The notes beneath the pieces were generated by a model that was not told the DNA's origin, did no database searches, and was given only the letters and a program-made list of their open reading frames with translations. From Congeria kusceri (Eukaryota; Mollusca; Bivalvia; Myida; Dreissenidae), in the NCBI GenBank assembly GCA_027627225.1, contig CM051034.1, forward strand, positions 11,239,761 through 11,303,760: a stretch of 64,000 nt of DNA, given 5' to 3'. The translations under genes were made by a program, and so were the position numbers. The first letter of the stretch is position 1. Each line of letters begins with the position of its first letter. Of this stretch, positions 56,413 to 64,000 are shown in pieces.

Positions 56413-57222
56413 TCAGGCCTTTTTCTACTGCTCTCACGGGTCCGATAGTCGGACCCGCTCCCAATGCCAAATATGCATAATTTTTCCCAATTCTGACCCT
56501 AAAATTCCCAATTGTCAAAAATCTGTTGTTTTTTTCCAAAATGAAAATGAAAATATGATTTGTCAATACTGTACAGTCGATGTTTTCACACTGGCTTTAC
56601 ATTTGGATATTCTCTCATTTTATCGTTGACATTGTTTACAAGGGGAGAACACTCTGTTAGCTGTGTAATAAAATACGTAACACAAAGAAAAACGATTTGT
56701 TTGTCCTCTATCATGATGAAATTTAACATGAATTATGGGCAAATATTTTGTTATTTACAATGTGTCAGTTAAAGGAAGGATTTAAATATAAGGAGTTAAA
56801 GATTTCTTTTCAAGTTATCACATATTTTCGCGACCTATGTAGTGTAGGCACTATACGATGTTTATTAACACATCATTAAAACTAAATTATGTAGACAGTA
56901 GATCCCACAATTTTTTTTTGGTCAAGTTGGTCAGATTTGGTGATGCTTTTTTAGAAATATACACCTACTTATAGGAAATGAGACATGCATATGATTGCAA
57001 ACTCTTGGTTGCATAGCTTGCTTAGGTATTTATCACAATTTAGAGTTAAATTAAAACTATTAGTGCTGTTAAATTCTTATTTATTGATTTAAGACTGTAA
57101 ATTTCTTCATTATACCTACAATTTAGCGATACAAATTTTTCCCAATTTTGACAATTTTACGTTGTGAATTTCCCAATTTAACCAAGGTACTTTTTCCCAA
57201 AAAGGTCAGAATAAGGCCTGAT
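56413..57222. mobile_element. Inverted-repeat element (about 810 bp) with CAGGCCTT termini
   Basis: Left ATCAGGCCTTTTTCTACTG and right, inverted, ATCAGGCCTTATTCTGACC. ATTAT borders both ends, a candidate 5-bp target duplication. Subterminal TTTTTCCCAATT-TGAC and CAATTTTTCCCAATTTTGAC are also repeated. No protein is encoded; the 70-codon open frame at 56560 is not believed. Confidence 0.6.
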
Positions 57223-57468
57223 TATTACTCCATTTGTACTTGTATGCACGTTAATTATAAATATAAATATTAACAGGAGCAACAAAATATTTCTCTGCAT
57301 ATCCATAAGGTGTGAATAACACCTATTAATATCAATTCACTGAACCTTCCAATGTATTTCCTACAAAAAAATCAAAGGGGAAAATACAATAACTGTGTAA
57401 ATAGCGCTTAACATTTACAGTTACTTGTTTAGAAATATTGCTTGGTGAAGCATAATTATGGTATTATC

Positions 57469-58259
57469 AGTGTTCTGCCGTGGATGCGGCCTTGTGCCAT
57501 TGGCTCAAAAATAAATGATTTGTCCCCACCAAATTTTCATAAACGGGTCCGCGGGCGCACACAATTTTTTTTCCCTAGAACACTAATTCATTAACGCTCT
57601 ATCGGCAGAGCTTGAGCAGTTCAGATACAGCAGTATCAATCGATAATTGTACATGCGGTCCACATGCTAAGCGTAAAAATCGCTTTTCAGCGACAAACTG
57701 CTTGACGACAGCTGCATTTCATCAGACACATCAAGGCCTTTTAAAGTTGAATTAACCGACACCGTTGCTATAAATGTTGCTAACGGCTTGCAGTTCTGGA
57801 TGCCCGGCTAATTGATGACGTCACATTGTTCACTTTGTAGTGTTAACAGGTTTCATTATGAATGCCTTGTGTTTATAACGGATTTTATTGTTTGTTCAAA
57901 TTGGAATTAATAATGCATGGTAATAAGGTATTTAAGAAAGCAGTTTAACATTGCTCTGGCAATTGTTTTCAACCGAAGTCCCAAGGGTAAACAACCCCAA
58001 TCATTCATTGATTAACAAAACGTTCTGAATTAATGAAGAACACAATATTATGTCTTAATCTTTTTTTGAACAGAAAAGAAAAACAAACATGAACTAAAAC
58101 AGCTAGTACGTACTTTTCAAAACAAAAATCTACTTTGGGAATACTCATGAGGTGTACAACTTTTTTTTGTGTGTGTCCCTACATTTTTGTAATTTGTCCC
58201 CACTTTTTCAAGCCTAGAGGGCCCTTGTCCCTATTAGTCCAAATTCACGGCAGAACACT
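57469..58259. mobile_element. Inverted-repeat element (about 790 bp) with CAGTGTTCTGCCGTG termini
   Basis: CAGTGTTCTGCCGTGGATGC at the left matches the inverse of the right end (CAGTGTTCTGCCGTGAATTT). Both are bordered by TATTAT, a candidate target duplication. CAG-start termini are hAT-like, but the 6-bp flank is atypical. Non-coding. Confidence 0.7.
57575..57950 (+). repeat. Direct repeat D1 (partner at 58.79 kb)
   Basis: Shares with 58793-59058 and 60165-60240: CTAGAACA-CTAATTCATTAA, GCTCTAT-GACAG, ACACCGTTGCTAT versus ACACCATTGCTAT, CTTGCAG-TT, CTAATTGATGA-GTCAC, and TTTATAACGGATTTTATT. Confidence 0.7.
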
Positions 58260-58309
58260 GTATTATGTATAATTAGGCCAATCTTAAACAATTGTTTGTT
58301 TGCCATTGC

Positions 58310-58555
58310 CTACCCAATGTTGCTTGTAACGGGTAGGTATGTAGCCTTTTTTAATGCAAATTTATAAAGGAACCTATTAGCATCAAAACAGGGCATAACC
58401 GTGAAGGCGACGTGGGCCCTGGAGCTATTGACTTCGCCCGTAAATTTCATCAAGGAGAAGTAAACTTCGCCGTCTTTTTTAAACTTCGCATAGTAATAAT
58501 TATCAATCAAACACCATTCATAAAAGCTTTGAAGTCGCATTATATCAACTTCCAT
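58310..58555 (-). other. Unidentified minus-strand open frame (81 codons)
   Basis: Reads MEVDIMRLQSFYEWCLIDNY and later GEVYFSLMKFTGEVNSSRAH. The composition is more protein-like than most small open frames here, but I recognise no family and see no splice-supported neighbours. It could be a relic exon or part of a dispersed repeat. Confidence 0.2.
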
Positions 58556-58792
58556 AAAAAAGAGAACGTAATCAAAGTAAATTTAAAAAACGCACATAAT
58601 TACCTGATACGCAAAACACATATCAATCCATACTGAATGTAAATATTCATGTTAATATCCAATAATTTCCCTCCTAATACAGTTTCCATTTTAATTCAAA
58701 GACATGTGTATTTCATCACCCCATTTAAATATCCATTTTATTCAATGCAACAAAACAACTGTCTGATTTTTTTCACACTCTTGATATTTCCT

Positions 58793-60240
58793 CTAGAACA
58801 GCTAATTCATTAATGCTCTATTGACAGTGCTTGCATTGTTTAGGTACAGTAGTATTAATTGATGCTTTTTTCACTGACCACCTGCTAATCCTGTTACACA
58901 CTTAGTGCTACAAACTGCTAGACAATGGCCCCAGCTCCACAGTCACATCAAAGACTTTTTGAAGTCAAACCAACACCATTGCTATTAGCTGTTAATAACT
59001 GCTTGCAGATTTGAAAGCCGGATCTAATTGATGATGTCACGCTGTCACTCTTTGTCACAAACTAGAGCAGGGGTGATTAATCACTCCAGACTCCAGTATG
59101 CAACAGAGGTTCTTTTGGACCAGATATGTATAGGGAGCACATTAATTAAAACAAATACCTTTACATCTATACTATTTATTTACAGAAACTGATATAGATC
59201 TACTTGATACATGCATGCAAATTAAGTATTCAACAGAATGTGATATATATTTTTCGAAAGTGTCTTCATATGCAAACAATACAATAGCAAAAGTCTGTTT
59301 ACCTATAACATCAGTTAATTTATTAAAACAACAATGCCTTCAATGTCCATTTACGTCATGATCCATGCAGCGTATATATAACATAAAACCTTTAGTATTC
59401 GTTCTTGACGCATAAACGCTAATTTAAAGGAAGAATCTTTTATGTCATTCAAGTAAGAAAATAACACTCCAAATACTTCGCGCACATACGCACACAGCTA
59501 ATCAGACTTGTTATCACTCATATCAAAACCACAACAGCTCAGGGGTGGCCACACAGGCTCTGGGTTTGCCACACAGGCTCGGGATTGCCACACAGGCTCG
59601 GGGTTCGCCACACAGGCTCGGGGTTGCCACACAGGCTCGGGGTTCGCCACACAGGCTCGGGGTTGCCACACAGGCTAGGGCTGCCACACAGGCTTAGATA
59701 TGCCACATAGGCTCTATTCTTGACAGGTCTCACCAACTTGCAAGCCACATTGTACATTGTGGATCAAATATCTCACATCCCCATTTCCTCATATTCTCAC
59801 ACAAAACTAACACTCAGTCATCTCCAACTGATCTGGTCTCTATGACTGTTATTTCCAGACTGAATGGAAACAATGAATCTACCCCTCAGCCAAACAAAGC
59901 AACATCAGAAACTAGTCTAAATATCAACACTGCGTCACATTCAGAGCTATGGTTAAAGCATTTCCCTACCTTTATCAAAACATGGTCCTGGCATCAAAGT
60001 AAACTAACTAGGCTACATGTCAACATAAACACTAAACAGGAACAGAGTCTCACAATTTGCTGGGAAACTTAGCAAAATTTAGCGGAATAACGGGAATGTA
60101 AAGTATTGTATTAAAGGGGTATGTAGAAATGTGTGACACTCTTCTTAGATTTAACATGTGTTAATTTTAATGACTGGTGTTTTTAACGGATTTTATTTTT
60201 TGTTCAAATTGGATAAATAATTGCAAGGTAATTTTAACGA
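58793..60240 (+). repeat. Direct repeat D2, split by a 1.1-kb insertion
   Basis: 58793-59058 matches the first part of D1 and 60165-60240 the last part (TTTTTAACGGATTTTATTTT, GTTCAAATTGGA). The intervening 59060-60160, absent from D1, contains the 39-bp minisatellite. Confidence 0.6.
59548..59715 (-). repeat. 19/20-bp minisatellite (39-bp dimer)
   Basis: About nine units of GCCACACAGGCTCGGGGTT, alternating with GCCACACAGGCTCGGGGTTC, so the higher-order period is 39 bp (13 codons). The minus-strand frame reads as repeats of CGNPEPVWRTPSL; this is a by-product of the repeat. Confidence 0.92.
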
Positions 60241-60382
60241 ACTGTTTTATTGATAAAAAAAATGAATTAATAGCGAACAAAATATGATTAATACATAATT
60301 AATGTTTTCGAAATCCAAAAAACACAATGTTTTATGAGGCATTCTGAATGTTTAGATAAAAAATATAAAAAAATATTTATAT

Positions 60383-60590
60383 TAAAACCTTTATTGATGT
60401 GTGTATTGCTAGAATGGAAACTAGGGGGGGGGGGGGGGGGACATGGAAACTAGAATAATGTAATACAACTTGAAAATATATATAAAAAATATTGAAATTT
60501 AAACCTTTATTGATGTGTGTATTGCTAGAATGGAAACTTGGGGGGAAAAAAACTTGGAAACTAGAATAATGTAATACAACTTGAAAATAT
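60383..60590 (+). repeat. Tandem duplication of about 114 bp with a poly-G tract
   Basis: AACCTTTATTGATGTGTGTA, TTGCTAGAATGGAAACT, a G run (G18 in copy 1, G6 plus A7 in copy 2) and CTAGAATAATGTAATACAAC occur twice. The two copies differ mainly in the homopolymer. Confidence 0.9.
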
Positions 60591-60990
60591 CTTGTTATTA
60601 ATTTATGGAGAATTTGATGATGATGATGACCTGAAGATGATGATGGACTTGGTACTATGATAATGATTGACATGGTCTGATGATGGTAATAACAGGCAAA
60701 ATTATGGTTAAGGGCTTTTTGGGAAACACTTCTCCTTGAAGTGGCCTCACTTCTCCCTAAATTGAAATGAGGGAGAAGTGACTTCTCCCTAAAATTTGTC
60801 CCTAGGCTGAGCCCTGCGAAATATAGCATATAACACAGACATTGCTTTGAAAAATATTATAAAGTGTCTGTTGATATAACAAGAGCTTGCTAGCAATCAT
60901 CTTTAATTAGACAATTAATGCTAACAAACTGCCTGTTGTTTTTCCAAGTTTGATAAAACATTATTAGAATTGCATTTTGATATGGCCTAT
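60591..60990. other. Non-coding stretch
   Basis: GATGAT-rich patch at 60615-60680 and two GGAGAAGTG-type inverted patches (60730-60790) that could pair as hairpins; no gene. Confidence 0.4.
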
Positions 60991-60994
60991 TATA

Positions 60995-61411
60995 TTATAT
61001 TATGGACGATATACAAACACTCCACAAAACGAACGGCTTTGTAAATCTTGTAACATGAACGCAGTAGAAACCGAATATAACTTTTTATTGGTCTGATCTT
61101 AGAAATAAATTTGTCAAACAATATTTTTGTCGATGGCCTGCTGTCAACAAACTAGTAGCACTAATGAATTCTGATTCCAGACATATATTATATAATACAG
61201 CGAAGTTTATATTTTATGCAAACAAAATGCGAATATCATAAAATCTAAAATGAAACATGATATTGTTTAACATGTATATGTTTTTCCTTATTTCATGTAT
61301 ATGCTCCTGTTAACTATGGATTGTCTTACCCATTGTATATTGATTTGTGTATTGTTTTGCTATAAACAATGTACAATGTTTTATGCAATAAAGTGTATGG
61401 AATGGAATGGA
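60995..61411 (+). mobile_element. 5'-truncated LINE tail (C-terminal zinc-knuckle region and 3' UTR)
   Basis: From about 61037 one frame reads CKSCNMNAVETEYNFLLV and, after a small deletion, another reads DLRNKFVKQYF-RWPAVNKLV and ends FIFYANKMRIS. This is the usual C-terminal CCHC block and following helix of LINE ORF2 proteins; compare CRLCQSQAVETECHF in the 9.5-13.97 kb element. The 3' end carries ATGCAATAAAGTG and a (TGGAA)n tail at about 61398-61413. Confidence 0.7.
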
Positions 61412-61413
61412 AT

Positions 61414-62275
61414 AAGCAAGGGTTTAATGGATACAGTTAATTTATTAACCCATTGGAAAACAACCGAAATGAAAGAATAGCGAGCTTTAACTCAAAGAAA
61501 AAATATAATATTTGGAAAAAAAACCCAACTGGTTTGATTGTACAAAGAAAAAAACTGTTGAATAGGGACCTTTTCGTCGGGTAGGTAGGCAATGGCAAAC
61601 AAAGTTTATTTTAATTTTGGCATTATAGCAGGTCTTTCCTTTGACCCGAGCTTCCAGGTTTTGACGAGTGGAAATTTCAAAATACGCTTGTTTGACTCGC
61701 GAGGTAATTACTTCATGCGTCACTTTTGACCCGGGGCAATTTCCGGACTTGTGTCATACAGTATAACTCGGCTGGCTGATTATCCCAATCAGTCGAACAG
61801 CGATGTCAAACTTGATAAAACACACATTGATTATTGGTTGGAGACGGAGTCAATCTTTAAAAAGACGCTGTCCATCAGCGGTCAAGTTATCGGTCAAGCT
61901 CAGTAAAATCTATATTGACCAATTAAAACGCTTAGTTATATACGCTTCCAATGACGTGAACAATCGACATATCGGCGTAATATACACTTATCCACACTTT
62001 AGTTAAAGTACATGAGTCCGTTAGAGTATGAGTATTGCCGACCATTTAACGGATAAAACACAGTTTACTCACCGCTTCCGTTGTTGATAATATCCACATT
62101 CCTAAATATAAAGGCATTGTTTTAAATTACTTTCCTATATATTTTGGGTAAAATTATTAATATATTTCCAAAATTTGGAATCCGATTTCAACGAAAATTC
62201 TGACTCTTATGTAACATTTCCTATATCCGAAATATCAACCATCCAATTTTAGTGTTCGAGCGTCATAAACACATT
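61414..62275. other. Non-coding stretch, one doubtful open frame
   Basis: The minus frame at 61723-61487 starts MTHEVITSRVKQAYFEISTR and meets a possible GT donor after CLPTRRK. It shares TTTGTTTGCCATTGCCTACC with 58296-58315. I do not recognise it; it could be a first exon or a repeat. Confidence 0.3.
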
Positions 62276-62276
62276 T

Positions 62277-62440
62277 TTAGCTCACCTGAGCACAAAGTGC
62301 TCATGGTGAGCTTTTTCGATCGCCCGTTGTCCGTCGTGCGTGTGTGCGTGCGTCGTCAACTTTTCATTCAAACAACATCTCCTCCTAAACCGCTTGGCAG
62401 ATTTTCACCAAACTTCACAGGAATGATCCTTGGGTGAACC
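62277..62440 (-). mobile_element. Hairpin terminus of a Helitron-like element
   Basis: AGCTCACCTGAGCAC (62279-62293) pairs with GTGCTCATGGTGAGCT (62297-62312) around AAA with one mismatch. On the minus strand the hairpin is followed at once by CTAA, a form of the CTRR that ends Helitrons, although the next base is A rather than the usual T. The adjoining GATCGCCCGTTGTCCGTCGT and the 168-bp array would be interior. No Rep/helicase gene is present in the window. Confidence 0.5.
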
Positions 62441-62489
62441 TCTTTCAAAGTTGTTCAAATCTTTCCGGTCCGCTGCATATGTAGGTCAC

Positions 62490-64000
62490 CAGAGCTTGGT
62501 ATGTAACATTCTATAGTGGTCCTCTACAAAGATTGTTCATATTATTTCCCTGGGGTCAAAACGGGCCACGCCCTGGGGGTCACATGGTTTATATAGAATA
62601 TATAGCAAAATGACTTTAAAAATCTTCTTCTCTGAAACCACAAGGCCCAGAGGTTTCATATTTGGTATGTAACATCCTATAGTGGTCCTCTACAAAGATT
62701 GTTCAAATTATGCCCCTGGGGTCAAAACGGGCCACGCCCTGGGGTTCACATGGTTTATATGGAATATATAGCAAAATGACTTTAAAAATCTTCTTCTCTG
62801 AAACCACAAGGCCCAGAGGTTTCATATTTGGTATGTAACATCCTATAGTGGTCCTCTACAAAGATTGTTCAAATTATGCCCATGGGGTCAGAACTGGCCA
62901 CACCCTGGGGGTCACATGGTTTATATAGAACATATAGCAAAATGAATTTAAAAATCTTGTCCTCTGAAATCGCAAGGCCCCGAGGTTTCATATCTGGTAT
63001 GTAACATCCTTTAGTGGTCCTTTACAAAGTTTGTTCAAATTATACCCTCGGGGTCAAAACGGGCCAAGCCCTGGGGTTCACGTGGTTTATATGGAATATA
63101 TAGCAAAATGACTTTAAAAATCTTCTTCTCTGAAACCACAAGGCCCAGAGGTTTCATATCCTCTACAAAGATTGTTCAAATTATGCCCATGGGGTCAGAA
63201 CTGGCCACACCCTGGGGGTCACATGGTTTATATAGAACATATAGCAAAATGAATTTAAAAATCTTGTCCTCTGAAATCGCAAGGCCCCGAGGTTTCATAT
63301 CTGGTATGTAACATCCTTTAGTGGTCCTTTACAAAGTTTGTTCAAATTATACCCTCGGGGTCAAAACGGGCAAGCCCCGGGGGTCACATGGTTTATATAG
63401 ACTTAAATCGCAAAATGACTTTAAATATCTTCTCTTCTGAAACTGCAAGGCCCAGAGGTTTCATATTTGGTATGTAACATCCAATAGTGGTCCTCTACAA
63501 ACATTGTTCAAATTATGCCCCTGGGGTCAAAGCTGGCAAAGCCCCGGGGGTCATATGGTTTATATAGAATATATAGCAAAATGAATTAAAAAATCTTCCC
63601 CTCTGAAACCACAAGGCCCAGAGGTTTCATATTTGGTATGTAACATCCTATAGTGGTCCTCTACAAAGATTGTTCAAATTGTGCCCCTGGGGTCAAAACT
63701 GGCCATGCCCTGGGGGTCACATGATTTATATAGAGTTACACAGCAAAATGACTTTAAAAATCTCCTCAGAAACCACAAGGCTCAGAGGTTTCATATTTGT
63801 TATGTAACATCCTATAGTGGTTCTCTACAAATATTGTTCAAATTATGCCCGTGGGGTCAAATGTGGTCACGCCTCGGGGGTCACATGGTTTATATAAACT
63901 TTAATAGCAAAATGTCTTTAAAAATCATATCCTCTGAAACCGCAAGGCCCAGAGGTTTCGTATTTGGTATGTAACATCCTCAAGTGGTCCTCTACAAAGA
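62490..64000 (+). repeat. Tandem array of about 168-bp units, continuing past the window
   Basis: GGTATGTAACATCC recurs at about 62663, 62831, 62998, 63304, 63469, 63638, 63800 and 63967, i.e. 161-169 bp apart. One unit (about 63160) has lost the block. The unit contains TATAGTGGTCCTCTACAAAG, CCCTGGGGTCAAAACGGGCC and CACAAGGCCCAGAGGTTTCA. A two-unit segment (about 62940-63060) is repeated nearly exactly at 63240-63370, showing recent higher-order duplication. Open frames of 61-97 codons here are not genes. Confidence 0.93.

Noticed and set aside
59539..59757. Minus-strand frame with Pro-Val-Trp-Arg repeats
   Set aside because: The 39-bp dimer of a minisatellite yields a 13-residue periodic frame; there is no signal peptide or conserved domain.
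62252..63974. Several plus-strand frames of 61-97 codons
   Set aside because: All derive from the 168-bp tandem unit or the hairpin terminus and differ only by where stops fall in each unit.

Overview
This window looks like a gene-poor, AT-rich, repeat-dense piece of an invertebrate nuclear genome, most likely a bivalve mollusc. The evidence is the lack of bacterial-style gene packing, several decayed non-LTR retrotransposons, a tyrosine-recombinase retroelement, many short inverted-repeat elements, a tRNA-derived SINE, large minisatellites, and an intronless aminergic-type GPCR. The foldback element whose stem contains GTCGTCCCGGATCAGCCTG (8.2 and 31.3 kb) is one I associate with heterodont bivalves such as Dreissena; that is recollection, not a search result.

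Layout. 0.5-2.1 kb: minus-strand LINE remnant. 2.8-32.7 kb: a mosaic of about five or six diverged copies of one multi-kilobase unit, clearest at 19.2-23.3, 26.0-29.3 and 29.45-32.7 kb, with older copies at 5.6-9.4 plus 14.0-14.7 and 15.7-17.8 kb. Different insertions interrupt different copies: a near-complete LINE (9.5-13.97 kb), a truncated LINE (18.2-19.15 kb), foldback elements, a TA-flanked element with an internal motif array (31.65-32.35 kb), and two minisatellites that have grown in one copy only. 32.7-33.8 kb: the one convincing intact host gene, a minus-strand aminergic-like GPCR. 36.8-37.4 kb: 61-bp tandem repeats. 39.3-40.5 kb: a SINE followed by a TTAA-flanked MITE with a tRNA-like core. 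40.6-43.1 kb: an array of 30-bp repeats. 44.0-46.3 kb: 37/39-bp repeats, trinucleotide repeats and a 21-bp CCTAATTAGG array. 46.9-52.1 kb: a Ngaro/DIRS-like tyrosine-recombinase retroelement on the minus strand with textbook split direct repeats (A1-ORFs-B1-A2-B2). 52.1-62 kb: more MITEs, tRNA-like tandem sequences, a LINE tail and minisatellites. 62.3-64 kb: a hairpin-bounded array of about 168-bp repeats that runs off the window, reminiscent of bivalve Helitron-associated satellites.

There are no operons. The only plausible host function is amine signalling by the GPCR. Everything else is mobile or repetitive DNA, so the interest lies in how the elements nest, expand and duplicate. Most long open frames in the 40.6-43.1 kb region are by-products of repeat units whose length is a multiple of three.
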